Under the pieces are notes generated by a model. That model saw only the letters and a program-made list of their open reading frames with translations, had not been told where the DNA came from and did no database searches. Below are positions 8,406 through 17,005 of a stretch of 64,000 bases of DNA, one piece after another. The position numbers were made by a program, and so were the translations under genes. The stretch spans positions 1 to 64,000 of the forward strand of contig DATEDN010000177.1 of assembly GCA_035281645.1 (NCBI GenBank), read 5' to 3'. Positions within the stretch are counted from its first letter, which is position 1. Each line of letters begins with the position of its first letter. This DNA is from JACCTH01 sp035281645 (GTDB lineage Bacteria > Actinomycetota > Acidimicrobiia > Spongiisociales > ZC4RG35).

Positions 8406-10298
8406 GTGACGCTGCTCGAGGGGGTGGATTCCCCGGCTGACCTCCGCCGCTTGACCGAGGAGGAACTACCCCAACTCTGCGAGGAAATTCGACAGTTTCT
8501 GATCGATCAGATTGCCCGCACCGGAGGCCACCTCAGCCCCAATCTCGGCGTAGTCGAGCTCACGGTCGCCTTGCATCGGGCCTTCGACAGCCCCCGTGAT
8601 CGGATTATCTGGGACGTCGGGCACCAGGCCTACGTCCATAAGCTGATCACGGGACGGCGCGATGACTTCCCGACCCTGCGCCGCTTCGGGGGGCTCTCTG
8701 GCTACCCGAGCCGGGAGGAGAGTCCACACGACTTCGTCGAGAACAGCCATGCCTCGACCGCACTTTCTTATGCACTCGGTCATGCGCTTACCAATCCTGA
8801 CTACTGGACGGTGGCCGTGGTGGGCGACGGTGCCCTCACCGGCGGGATGGCTTATGAGGCGTTGAACCACATCGCCGTTAGCCGCCCCTCGAACCTGGTC
8901 ATCGTTGTCAACGACAACGGCCGTTCTTATGCCCCGACCGTCGGTGGATTGGCAGCACTGGCCAACCTCGCACATCTTCGGCTGGATCCCCGGTATGAAT
9001 GGATGAAGCGCACCTTCGGGCGGATGCTGCGGGGACTGCCTTTGGTGGGCGAGACCGCCGACGAGATGGCCAACCGATTCAAGGAGGCGGTCAAGCAGAT
9101 TCTCGAACCCTCCACCGTTTTCGACACCCTTGGTCTGAAGTACTCGGGACGCATCGATGGCCACGATCTCAAGCAGCTCGAGACCACCTTGCTGAAGGTC
9201 AAGGATTACGGCGAGCCCGTCATCGTCCACATCGTCACCGAGAAGGGGAAGGGCTATGCCCCCGCCCTCAGTGACGAGATCGACAAATTGCACGGAGTAT
9301 CGAGCTTCGACGTTCGCACCGGTCGGGCCCTCAAGGACGAGCTCAAGTACACCGACATCGCTGGGCGGGCATTGCTGGAGGAGGCTCGACGTCGGCCGGA
9401 GGTGGTAGCCATCTCGGCGGCGATGATCTCTTCCACCGGCTTGGCCGAGATGGCCCTCGAAATGCCCGATCGAGTACATGACACCGGAATCGCCGAGCAG
9501 CATTCGGTGACTCTGGCGGCCGGAATGGCCATGGCGGGGAAACGCCCGGTGGTGGCGATCTATTCGAGCTTTCTCCAGCGGGCTTTCGACCAGATCATCA
9601 CCGATGTCGCCCTTCACAATCTTTCGGTCACCTTCCTCGTCGATCGTGCGGGGATCACCGGGCCGGACGGGCCCTCTCATCACGGCGTGTTCGACATCTC
9701 CTATCTGCGAATGATCCCCAATCTGGTGGTAGGGACTCCGGCCGATGCAACCGAGCTCGCAGGGATGATTCCCGCTGCCCTCGACCACGATGGCCCGGTG
9801 GCGATTCGCTTCCCGAAAGCGGCCGCCTCGTCGTTACCTATGCTTCCGGCCGAGCCGATCCCCATTGGCGTGTGGGAAGAGCTTTCCGACGGGGACGACG
9901 TGCTCCTCCTGGCCACCGGACGTATGGCCGAGATCGCCCAGAAGGCGGCAGTCTCGCTAAGTAGTCACGGAGTTTCATGCCGGGTCATCAATGCCCGCTG
10001 GGTAAAGCCCCTGGATCCTCGCCTCTTGACCTGGGTGAAGGCTTTCGACCTTGTCATCACCCTCGAGGACAATGTCATTGCCGGAGGATTTGGAGCTGCC
10101 GTGCTGGAGGAAGTCGCCCCGGCCGGTTTGGCCGGCCGAATTCGGGTGTTGGGCATCCCCGATCGTTTCCTACCGGCGGGGAGCGTCGAAGAATTGCTCC
10201 ACGACGTTGGCCTCGATTCCGAGGGAGTGAGCAGTCAGATCTTGGCGATGGTCGCCGGTCCTGCCGGTGATAAGGCCCGGCGGCCTAAACGGGGCTGA
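8406..10298 (+). CDS. dxs: 1-deoxy-D-xylulose-5-phosphate synthase
   Basis: The 630-residue thiamine-diphosphate enzyme condenses pyruvate and glyceraldehyde 3-phosphate to DXP, the first step of the MEP isoprenoid pathway. Features in order are GGHLSPNLGVVELTVALH with the substrate His, WDVGHQAYVHK, the ThDP/Mg motif VVGDGALTGGMAYEALN near residue 140 followed by VVNDNGRS, DTGIAEQHSVTLAAGMA of the second domain, and YSSFLQRAFDQIITDVAL. Length is normal for the family. The start is GTG. The 3' end overlaps a convergent gene by 14 nt. Confidence 0.96.
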   Translation: MTLLEGVDSPADLRRLTEEELPQLCEEIRQFLIDQIARTGGHLSPNLGVVELTVALHRAFDSPRDRIIWDVGHQAYVHKLITGRRDDFPTLRRFGGLSGYPSREESPHDFVENSHASTALSYALGHALTNPDYWTVAVVGDGALTGGMAYEALNHIAVSRPSNLVIVVNDNGRSYAPTVGGLAALANLAHLRLDPRYEWMKRTFGRMLRGLPLVGETADEMANRFKEAVKQILEPSTVFDTLGLKYSGRIDGHDLKQLETTLLKVKDYGEPVIVHIVTEKGKGYAPALSDEIDKLHGVSSFDVRTGRALKDELKYTDIAGRALLEEARRRPEVVAISAAMISSTGLAEMALEMPDRVHDTGIAEQHSVTLAAGMAMAGKRPVVAIYSSFLQRAFDQIITDVALHNLSVTFLVDRAGITGPDGPSHHGVFDISYLRMIPNLVVGTPADATELAGMIPAALDHDGPVAIRFPKAAASSLPMLPAEPIPIGVWEELSDGDDVLLLATGRMAEIAQKAAVSLSSHGVSCRVINARWVKPLDPRLLTWVKAFDLVITLEDNVIAGGFGAAVLEEVAPAGLAGRIRVLGIPDRFLPAGSVEELLHDVGLDSEGVSSQILAMVAGPAGDKARRPKRG

Positions 10299-10725
10299 GG
10301 CCGATCTCGTCGGGGATGGAGGGCGGTCGGGGAGTGGGCTCGACCATCACGACAAAGCGGCTGACTGGTTCCCGGGCGACAGTCGGATAGGTCTGGGGGA
10401 CCGGGTCTGGGATCTGCACCACTTCCACCCAGTAGGCGTCATTGTTCAACTCAACTGGGGCCGGTTGCGAAACGTCCATCACGATCCTGGTATTGGGGCC
10501 GGAAACTGAGGCCGCCACGAAGAAGATCATTACGAGCGCCAAGCCCCCATGCGCCACCGGACGGAGCATCCACCGGGTCCACCGGTCCCAGGCTCGCTGC
10601 AATCGATTCGGCCGGGCCGGTGGCGCCACAACCATCGCATGACGAAGCTTGCTTTCCAGTTGATCGACGAACTGGTCGATCAGAGGAGACGAAGGTCGCT
10701 TGAAGGTCGGTCTCCTAGATCGCAT
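10285..10725 (-). CDS. Single-pass membrane protein paired with an ECF sigma factor
   Basis: The 146-residue protein has a basic N-terminal cytoplasmic region of about 55 residues, one hydrophobic segment (GGLALVMIFFVAASVSG, residues about 60-76) and a Pro-rich exterior domain. I do not recognise the family. Its start overlaps the upstream sigma-factor gene by 11 nt. Position and topology suggest a role in controlling that sigma factor, as for anti-sigma proteins, but no zinc anti-sigma motif is present, so this is inference only. Confidence 0.65.
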   Translation of the reverse strand: MRSRRPTFKRPSSPLIDQFVDQLESKLRHAMVVAPPARPNRLQRAWDRWTRWMLRPVAHGGLALVMIFFVAASVSGPNTRIVMDVSQPAPVELNNDAYWVEVVQIPDPVPQTYPTVAREPVSRFVVMVEPTPRPPSIPDEIGLSPV

Positions 10726-11299
10726 GATGGGCTTCCGACTCGGGGATCGGCTCGAGGATCTGACGGAGATGGCGGCGAGCCCGGGATAGCCGAAGCCGGG
10801 CCGCGTTGGGGCTGAGCTTGAGCACTTCGGCGACCTCGGCTGGGGTCAGGCCGTCGTAAGCCACCAATTCGATGACCTCTCGCTCACCGTTGCTCAGCCG
10901 TGCCAATCCCGCCTCCAATGCCGGCCGTTGGCGGGCGGCATCGATGGCGGAGGCGACCGCGTCCTCCTCCGAGGCGGTGAAGTGGAGGTGGCTGTTGCTG
11001 CTCTTGATGAGTAGGCGTCGCGCTCCGGCCATGCGTCGACGCTGCTTGGCCAAAACCCGGCGGGCGATTCCAAAGAGCCAGGGGAGCGCCGTCTCGGTCT
11101 CGGGGATGTAACGACCGGCGGCCTGGAGGGCGACGAGAAAGGTCTCGGCCACTAGGTCGCCGACATCTTCGGGATCACGGCAACGCCGAACCGCATAAAG
11201 CGTGATGGAAGAGACATGACGGCGAAAGAAGATGGCAAACGCATCGGAATCTCCACCGGCGGTGTCCTCCAACAACCGTGCATCGGCTGCGTCAAACAT
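10715..11299 (-). CDS. ECF-type RNA polymerase sigma factor
   Basis: The 194-residue sigma-70 family member has region 2 (DAFAIFFRRHVSSITLYAV, DPEDVGDLVAETFLVAL, ALPWLFGIARRVLAKQRRR) and region 4 (LARLSNGEREVIELVAYDG, LTPAEVAEVLKLSPNAARLRLSRARRHL). It would direct RNA polymerase to an unknown regulon. ATG 11299 fits the family; the frame remains open 12 codons upstream. The next gene overlaps by 11 nt, so the two are translationally coupled. Confidence 0.9.
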   Translation of the reverse strand: MFDAADARLLEDTAGGDSDAFAIFFRRHVSSITLYAVRRCRDPEDVGDLVAETFLVALQAAGRYIPETETALPWLFGIARRVLAKQRRRMAGARRLLIKSSNSHLHFTASEEDAVASAIDAARQRPALEAGLARLSNGEREVIELVAYDGLTPAEVAEVLKLSPNAARLRLSRARRHLRQILEPIPESEAHHAI

Positions 11300-11460
11300 G
11301 AGTCCCGTTAACCACCCATATGCGCGAAGTGCCAACAGCTTGTCATGTTTAGTCGCCTATAGCCACCAGACGTTCAGCGAGCCCAGCTTTGTTGGCCGCG
11401 AACAGACGATGGTCGCCCAGGAAACGAGCCTCCCCGGCCCGATTCCGGCTTCTCTGACTA

Positions 11461-11471
11461 TGGTCAGACCA
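11461..11471. promoter_or_regulatory. Putative GntR/FadR-type operator upstream of the second amino acid importer
   Basis: TGGTCAGACCA is a perfect 11-nt dyad 35 bp upstream of the binding-protein start. It matches the TGGTCNGACCA pattern known for FadR-subfamily GntR regulators. A larger arm pair (TCTGAC-4-GTCAGA, 11453-11468) overlaps it. No GntR gene is in the window, so the regulator is unknown. Confidence 0.45.
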
Positions 11472-11506
11472 CCATTAGGCGGTATCAGACCCCCAAGGGA
11501 GGACTA

Positions 11507-12673
11507 GTGAGACGAGCGAGAACCCTGGCATTTCTTGCGGCAGTGATGTTGTTGGCTGCCTGTACGCAGGCGGCGGATACGACCACAGCCCCGACCACCG
11601 ATACGGGCCCGGCCACCACGGCCGATACCGGGACGGCAACTACGGCTGACACCGGCGGTGCCACCACCACCACGGCTGGCACGGAGCCAAGCGGAGGAGG
11701 GCTACTGGGCGAAGTTCAATCGCGGGGAAGCCTGCTGTGCGGGGTGAACGAAACGGTCCCCGGATTCGGGTTCCTGAACGCAGACGGCACCCGTTCGGGC
11801 TTTGACATCGACTACTGCCGAGCGGTGGCAGCGGCCGTCTTGGGCGACCCAGAGGCGGTCGAATATGTCCCTCTCGACGCCCAACAACGCTTCACGGCTC
11901 TGGCATCGGGCGAGATCGATGTGTTGATTCGCAACACCACTTTCACTGCCACCCGCGATGGCGGCGAGGGCGCAACCTTTCTGACCACCACCTTCTATGA
12001 CGGACAGGGGATGATGGTGTTCAGTGATTCGGGTATTACCGCCCTGGAGGACTTGGCCAACACCGCGATCTGCGTGCTGTCTGGGACCACAACGGAGCTG
12101 AACCTCGCTACCCGGTTTGCCGACATTCCCTACACCCCGCTTACGTTCGAGGACAATGGCGTCCTCCAGCCCGCGTTCGTCTCTGGACAGTGCGACGGCT
12201 GGACGTCCGACAAATCGCAGCTGGCCGGTGTCCGTTCCGCCTTCCCGGCTGATCAAGGTGGACCCGAAGCGTTGACCATCCTCGAGGAGACCTTCTCCAA
12301 AGAACCCCTGGGCCCGGCGGTCCGTGACGGCGATTCGCAATGGGCGCAGGTAGTCGACTGGGTGGTCAACGCCACCATCCTGGCTGAGGAGCTGGGGATC
12401 ACTTCTGACAATGTCGACACCTTCGCCGACACCGACAATGCCGAGATCCGACGACTCCTGGGATTGGAAATTGAAAGCGACGACGGCACGGCAGTCTTCG
12501 ACGCCGGACTCGGTCTCGAGCCGGGTTGGGCCGCCAATGTGATCGCCTCCGTTGGCAACTACGGTGAGATCTTTGACCGCAATGTCGGCCCGGATACACC
12601 GCTGGGTCTGGTGCGGGGGGTGAACGATCTCTGGTTGAACGGCGGGCTCTTGTACTCGCCGCCCTTCCGGTAG
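11507..12673 (+). CDS. General amino acid ABC transporter substrate-binding lipoprotein (AapJ type)
   Basis: The 388-residue lipoprotein has lipobox MLLAAC (Cys19) and a Thr/Ala/Asp linker to about residue 62. The mature domain is an AapJ-like binding protein (GVNETVPGFGFLNADGTRSG, FDIDYCRAVAAAVLGD, ALASGEIDVLIRNTTFT, VFDAGLGLEPGWAANVI). It is longer than glutamine-type binding proteins, as is usual for the general L-amino acid systems. The GTG start follows the ribosome site GGGAGGA. It begins a four-gene operon with two permeases and an ATPase. Confidence 0.92.
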   Translation: MRRARTLAFLAAVMLLAACTQAADTTTAPTTDTGPATTADTGTATTADTGGATTTTAGTEPSGGGLLGEVQSRGSLLCGVNETVPGFGFLNADGTRSGFDIDYCRAVAAAVLGDPEAVEYVPLDAQQRFTALASGEIDVLIRNTTFTATRDGGEGATFLTTTFYDGQGMMVFSDSGITALEDLANTAICVLSGTTTELNLATRFADIPYTPLTFEDNGVLQPAFVSGQCDGWTSDKSQLAGVRSAFPADQGGPEALTILEETFSKEPLGPAVRDGDSQWAQVVDWVVNATILAEELGITSDNVDTFADTDNAEIRRLLGLEIESDDGTAVFDAGLGLEPGWAANVIASVGNYGEIFDRNVGPDTPLGLVRGVNDLWLNGGLLYSPPFR

Positions 12674-12684
12674 GGCGATTCGAA

Positions 12685-12714
12685 GAAAGGGGCGGCCTGA
12701 AGGCCGCCCCTTTC
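12685..12714 (+). terminator. GC-rich hairpin with short T run between binding-protein and permease genes
   Basis: A 14-bp stem (12685-12698 with 12701-12714) is GC-rich and its 3' arm ends in CCCCTTTC. It could act as a partial intrinsic terminator. The permease ATG is 2 nt beyond the stem, so it may also restrict translation initiation. Expected effect: more binding protein than permease. Confidence 0.75.
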
Positions 12715-12716
12715 TC

Positions 12717-13892
12717 ATGACAAGGGAGGTTTTGATCCCCAACGCCCGAGTCCCCTTCTGGCGTAACCAACGGGTGCTCCGCGCCGTCGCCCAAGTAGTG
12801 GTTGCGGCCGCCGTGTTGTTCCTTCTTTACGTCCTGTGGTTCAACGTCACCAACAACATGCGCGCCCGAGGTGTTCGGACAGATTTCAACTTCCTTGATC
12901 AACCTTTCGGAGTGCGCATCGCCGGCTCGGACCTAAGCCCCAGTGCTCCTGTTCGTTCCGCGCTTCTGAACGGAATCCGCAATACCTTCGCCCTCGCCAT
13001 CGTCGGGCTGCCGCTGCTGACGATTCTCGGGGTCATCGTCGGCGTCGGTCGCCTTTCCACCAACTGGCTGGTAGCGAAGATCTCTTCGGCCTATGTGGAG
13101 ATCCTGCGCAACCTGCCGCCCCTGCTCGTGGTGATTTTTGCCTTCCAGGCCGTGATTCTTCGCCTCCCTCCGGCGCGGAATCCGATTACCCCCTTTGGCT
13201 GGTTCGTCATCAGCAATCTCGAATTTCACGTCCCCGGATTCCGGGCCGGAGACAACTATCGCCCGTTCATGATGGTGATGTTGGTAGCGGTGCTGCTCGG
13301 TGCCTTGCTCTGGTGGTGGCGCACCCGGGTTCACGAGCGGACCGGAACGCCGCACCATCGTTGGCTGTGGAGCCTGGGAACCATCGGGCTCGTGGGCGCC
13401 ATTGCCTATCTGATTCTGGATCGGCCGCTCACCATCATCTTGCCTCGCCTCGAAGGACGGGTGGTCGATGGGGGCTATCGCGGCCTCGGTGCGTTCTTCG
13501 CGGTGGTAGGGGCTCTGGCTTTCTATACCTCGAGCCACGTGGCCGAGATCGTGCGCGGCTCGATCCTCGCCGTTCCCAAGGGGCAGTCGGAGGCGGCTTC
13601 GGCGTTGGCTCTCTCCGGGTTCCAAAGACTCCGGTTCGTGGTGTTGCCACAGGCCATGCGCATCGCCCTGCCTCCGATCATCAATCAATACCTCAACTAC
13701 GTGAAGAACACTTCTTTGGCGATCGCGGTTGGCTTCGCCGAAGTGACTCTGGTTGCCTTCCAGGCAATCGGCAACGGTCAACCCGCCCCCCAGGTGGTGG
13801 TCTTGCTCATGGGCTCGTACCTGATCTTCAGCCTGGTGATCTCATTGCTTGTCAACCTTTACAACCGTCACCTCCGGATCGTGACCCGCTGA
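12717..13892 (+). CDS. General amino acid ABC transporter permease (AapQ type)
   Basis: The 391-residue permease has a hydrophobic N-terminal helix (VVVAAAVLFLLYVLWFN) and further membrane spans. It carries YVEILRNLPPLLVVIFAF and the EAA loop EAASALALSGFQRLRFVVLPQA. The large insert between the first and second halves is typical of AapQ/BztB-type permeases. ATG 12717 lies against a hairpin. An AAGGGAGGT sequence occurs inside the first codons, so translation may begin a few codons further on. The stop overlaps the next start by 1 nt. Confidence 0.9.
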   Translation: MTREVLIPNARVPFWRNQRVLRAVAQVVVAAAVLFLLYVLWFNVTNNMRARGVRTDFNFLDQPFGVRIAGSDLSPSAPVRSALLNGIRNTFALAIVGLPLLTILGVIVGVGRLSTNWLVAKISSAYVEILRNLPPLLVVIFAFQAVILRLPPARNPITPFGWFVISNLEFHVPGFRAGDNYRPFMMVMLVAVLLGALLWWWRTRVHERTGTPHHRWLWSLGTIGLVGAIAYLILDRPLTIILPRLEGRVVDGGYRGLGAFFAVVGALAFYTSSHVAEIVRGSILAVPKGQSEAASALALSGFQRLRFVVLPQAMRIALPPIINQYLNYVKNTSLAIAVGFAEVTLVAFQAIGNGQPAPQVVVLLMGSYLIFSLVISLLVNLYNRHLRIVTR

Positions 13893-15115
13893 TGACTACC
13901 CCCGCCTCCCGACCGGTTCCAGTTCGATGGGTGAGGAAGAACCTTTTTTCGACTCCGCTCAACGCCTTTCTGACGGTCGTACTGGGCGCCGGGATTGTCT
14001 ATCTCGCATATCTGTTGATCCGATTCCTGGCGACGTCGAACTTCGAAATCCTTCGGGTCAACCTGGCCCTGTTCATGGTGGGATCTTTCCCCCGGGCCCA
14101 ACTGTGGCGCGTGGTAGTGGCCATGCTGCTGCTGGCGCTGATGGCAGGGCTGGCGGGCGGAATGCTGAAGGCGGCGGCGCGGGAAAGATCCAAGGAGGCC
14201 GGGATCCGGCTGGCGGAGGTACGCGGATCACGGGCGGTCCTTGGCTGGCTGCGACGCTTCTGGCCCCTCAGCCTGCTGGTCATAGCCGCTTTGGCACTAA
14301 CCCGAACGTTGATCCCCACTTTGGTGGTGATGGCGGTGGTGGCTCTGCTGGTGGCCAGCCGTTGGCTGGGGGTGCGTCTAGGCCCTATCCCTCGACGGGT
14401 CGGCTGGATGTTGGTGGCCTTGCTCCCCCTTGGCGCCTACTGGATCCTCAGTGCTTCCGGGCTCGGTTGGGAGGATTGGGGCGGGTTCATGCTCAACATT
14501 TTCTTGACGATCGCCGGGATCCTCTTTGCATTTCCCATCGGCGTGGCTCTCGCCCTGGGACGGCGCTCGACCCTGCCGGTGGTCCGCGCCTTTTCGATTG
14601 GCTACATCGAGCTCATCCGCGGCGTTCCTCTCATCACCCTCCTTCTGATGGCGGTCTTTGCCCTCGGCTTCTTCCTGCCCCGCGACCTCCGCCCGGGAAG
14701 CGTTACCCGGGTGTTGATCGTGATCACGGCCTTTGAGGCGGCGTACATAGCCGAGGTTGTGCGCGGCGGTCTGCAAAGCGTGCCCCGAGGCCAATCGGAG
14801 GCGGCTCAGTCCCTGGGCCTCCCGGGGTTGAAGATCACTCGCCTGATCGTCCTGCCCCAGGCTCTGCGTGCGACGATTCCAGCGATGGTGGGACAGTTCA
14901 TCAGTTTGTTCAAGGACACCACCCTGGTGGCGATCGTCGGACTTGGCGACGTCCTCGCTGCCTCCTCGTTCGCCAACGCCCAACCGGCCTTCAATGCTCA
15001 GGGCCTGGCGAGGATCACGCTGCCGTTCGTAGCCCTGGCGTTCTGGGCAGGTTCGTTCGCAATGTCACGCGAAGCACGCCGCCTTGAGCGGCGCCTCGGA
15101 ATTGGAGAGAGATGA
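13892..15115 (+). CDS. General amino acid ABC transporter permease (AapM type)
   Basis: The 407-residue second permease begins at the ATG in TGATG, which joins it to the preceding gene. Several membrane spans precede the conserved half: GYIELIRGVPLITLLLMAVF, ITAFEAAYIAEVVRGGLQ and the EAA loop EAAQSLGLPGLKITRLIVLPQA. It forms the heterodimeric channel with the AapQ-type partner. The reading frame stays open far upstream inside the previous gene, but that part is a shadow. It overlaps the ATPase gene by 4 nt (ATGA). Confidence 0.92.
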   Translation: MTTPASRPVPVRWVRKNLFSTPLNAFLTVVLGAGIVYLAYLLIRFLATSNFEILRVNLALFMVGSFPRAQLWRVVVAMLLLALMAGLAGGMLKAAARERSKEAGIRLAEVRGSRAVLGWLRRFWPLSLLVIAALALTRTLIPTLVVMAVVALLVASRWLGVRLGPIPRRVGWMLVALLPLGAYWILSASGLGWEDWGGFMLNIFLTIAGILFAFPIGVALALGRRSTLPVVRAFSIGYIELIRGVPLITLLLMAVFALGFFLPRDLRPGSVTRVLIVITAFEAAYIAEVVRGGLQSVPRGQSEAAQSLGLPGLKITRLIVLPQALRATIPAMVGQFISLFKDTTLVAIVGLGDVLAASSFANAQPAFNAQGLARITLPFVALAFWAGSFAMSREARRLERRLGIGER

Positions 15116-15870
15116 CCGACCCCCAAACTGCCGACGGCGGAAAGCCCATGATCGTGCTCGAGAATGTCGACAAGTTCTTTGGCACCTTCCAAGCCCTTGA
15201 CGACATCTCGCTGAGTGTGGCCAAGAAGGAGGTTGTGGTCGTCATCGGGCCTTCCGGTTCTGGCAAGAGCACTTTGATCCGATGCATCAACCGCCTCGAA
15301 AAACACGATGCCGGCCGGGTCATCGTGGATGGAGTGGAGCTGACCGACGACATCCGCAACATCCACGAAGTCCGCATGGAGACCGGCATGGTGTTTCAGC
15401 AGTTCAATCTCTTCCCCCATCTCACGGTGCTCGACAACGTCACCCTGGCCCCGCGGGAAGTTCGGCACATGGCCAAAGCGGAAGCCGAGGAGCTAGGGAT
15501 GAAGATGCTGACCCGGGTGAGGATCCCCGAGCAGGCCCGCAAGTTTCCGGGTCAGCTATCTGGCGGCCAGCAACAGCGGGTGGCTATCGCCCGATCGCTT
15601 GCCATGCAGCCCAAGGTGATGCTCTTCGACGAGCCCACCTCGGCCCTCGACCCCGAGATGATCAAGGAGGTACTCGAGGTGATGGAAGAACTCGCCGCCT
15701 CGGGGATGACCATGATCGTGATCAGCCATGAGATGGGCTTTGCCCGGGCGGTGGCCGATCGCATCATCTTCATGGCCGACGGACAGATCGTCGAAGTGGG
15801 CACCCCCGAACACTTCTTCACCAACCCCACCGAGGAACGGACCAAGACCTTCCTCTCCCAAATCCTTTAG
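15112..15870 (+). CDS. General amino acid ABC transporter ATP-binding protein (AapP type)
   Basis: The 252-residue ATPase has Walker A GPSGSGKST, Q-loop VFQQFNLFPHLTVL, signature LSGGQQQRVAIARSL, Walker B VMLFDEPTSALDPEM and switch VISHEMGF. It is very similar to the ATPase at 7547-8302, which suggests the two importers arose from related modules. It completes the operon begun at 11507. A copy of the ACCC(A/T)GGGT palindrome follows the stop directly. Confidence 0.95.
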   Translation: MTDPQTADGGKPMIVLENVDKFFGTFQALDDISLSVAKKEVVVVIGPSGSGKSTLIRCINRLEKHDAGRVIVDGVELTDDIRNIHEVRMETGMVFQQFNLFPHLTVLDNVTLAPREVRHMAKAEAEELGMKMLTRVRIPEQARKFPGQLSGGQQQRVAIARSLAMQPKVMLFDEPTSALDPEMIKEVLEVMEELAASGMTMIVISHEMGFARAVADRIIFMADGQIVEVGTPEHFFTNPTEERTKTFLSQIL

Positions 15871-15883
15871 CGAACCCAGGGTT
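15870..15883. repeat. Intergenic palindromic repeat copy (GCGAACCCAGGGTT)
   Basis: This 14-nt sequence starting at the last base of the ATPase gene is identical, on the opposite strand, to part of the hairpin at 38966-38982. Related cores (ACCCTGGGT) occur at 22832 and 50764. All four lie in intergenic gaps. It may be a degenerate member of a dispersed palindromic repeat. Confidence 0.45.
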
Positions 15884-15946
15884 GGTGACCGCGCTCAACG
15901 CGGATATCTCCACAGAGAACAAGTCGACTCGACCTAGCCTCCCCCG

Positions 15947-17005
15947 GTGCGCGGCCGGTCTTTCCTGCTCTTCATGCTGCTTGTCGCCTGTGGCGCCCCT
16001 CTGGCGAGGGCGGCTCCGGTGGCCGCTCCCACGCCTTCGGTTTCGACGACGACCACCTCGCCGGCTCCTACGGGATCTCCAGCGACGACGGCTGTGGAGG
16101 CTCCCACGTCGACTTCAACCACAGTGCCCGAACGCGGCTCGCTCGTCATCCAAGGAGTCGGCGACGTCAACCTCGACACCTCTTATCTACCGGCACTCGC
16201 GGAGCGTGGCTTTGACTCGGCCTGGAGCGGCCTTGATGGCCTGTTTCTCGATGACGATCTCACGATCGTCAATCTCGAGTGCAGTCCCTCCCCTCTCGGC
16301 TCGCCGGAACCAAAGGAGTTCGTCTTCCGTTGCCCGGACGGGTTCTCGGAAATGGCTGCGGCCGGCGTCGACCTTGCGAATCTCGCCAACAACCACTCCC
16401 AGGACTTCGGCAAGGAAGCGCTCATCGACGGTCGTCTACGTCTCCTGGCAGCTGGCATCGATACCGTCGGTGCGGGACGCCACCTCCGCCAGGCCAACGC
16501 TTTCTTTCCCTACCTGATCGAGGGATGGAAGGTGGCGGTGCTCGGCTTCGGGGGAATCCAACCGCACGCGGGTTGGCTCGCTACCGAAGCGGCAGCGGGG
16601 ATGGCTGATGGCGACGACATCGACTCCATGGTGGCGGCAGTAGAGCGGGCGGAAGCGTGGGCCGACTGGGTGGTTGTCACCGTACATTGGGGTGTGGAAT
16701 TGGACCTTGCCCCCCGCCCCGACGACATCGAGCGGGCCCGAGCCTTGATCGCCGCCGGCGCCGATGCGATCTTCGGCCATCATCCCCACCGCTTACAGCC
16801 GCTCGAGACCATCGCGGGGGTACCCGTGGCTTGGAGCCTGGGCAATTTCGTCTGGCCCAACTTCTCCACTGCCGGCTCGACAACGGCCGTCGCCCGAATC
16901 GAGATCTCGCAGCAAGGGGAGGTACGGGCCTGCCTGCTTCCGGCCCAGATTGAAAGCCCTGGCCACCCCGTCCTCACCGGCGAGCGTGCTTGTCCGCAGA
17001 CGTGA
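15947..17005 (+). CDS. CapA-family (PGA_cap) calcineurin-like phosphoesterase, lipoprotein
   Basis: The 352-residue exported protein starts with a short signal (LLFMLLVACGAP, possible lipobox with Cys15) and a Thr/Pro/Ser linker to about residue 65. The domain matches the CapA/PGA_cap family: VIQGVGDVNLDTSYL, TIVNLECSPS, LANNHSQDFG, WVVVTVHWGVELDL, GADAIFGHHPHRLQPLE and VAWSLGNFVW. The Asp, Asn and His residues form a metal site. Such proteins take part in cell-surface polymer metabolism; the substrate is unknown here. The start is GTG. Confidence 0.87.
   Translation: MRGRSFLLFMLLVACGAPLARAAPVAAPTPSVSTTTTSPAPTGSPATTAVEAPTSTSTTVPERGSLVIQGVGDVNLDTSYLPALAERGFDSAWSGLDGLFLDDDLTIVNLECSPSPLGSPEPKEFVFRCPDGFSEMAAAGVDLANLANNHSQDFGKEALIDGRLRLLAAGIDTVGAGRHLRQANAFFPYLIEGWKVAVLGFGGIQPHAGWLATEAAAGMADGDDIDSMVAAVERAEAWADWVVVTVHWGVELDLAPRPDDIERARALIAAGADAIFGHHPHRLQPLETIAGVPVAWSLGNFVWPNFSTAGSTTAVARIEISQQGEVRACLLPAQIESPGHPVLTGERACPQT

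Noticed and set aside
8466..9788. 440-codon open frame on the minus strand inside dxs
   Set aside because: It is antisense to a full-length, strongly conserved dxs and its translation resembles no family; long antisense frames are common at this GC content.
12933..13781. 282-codon minus-strand frame opposite the AapQ-type permease
   Set aside because: Shadow of the permease; composition is Arg/Glu/Gln rich without any recognisable domain.
13313..13891. Upstream extension of the AapM-type permease
   Set aside because: It lies wholly within the AapQ-type gene in another frame; the TGATG overlap gives a natural start.
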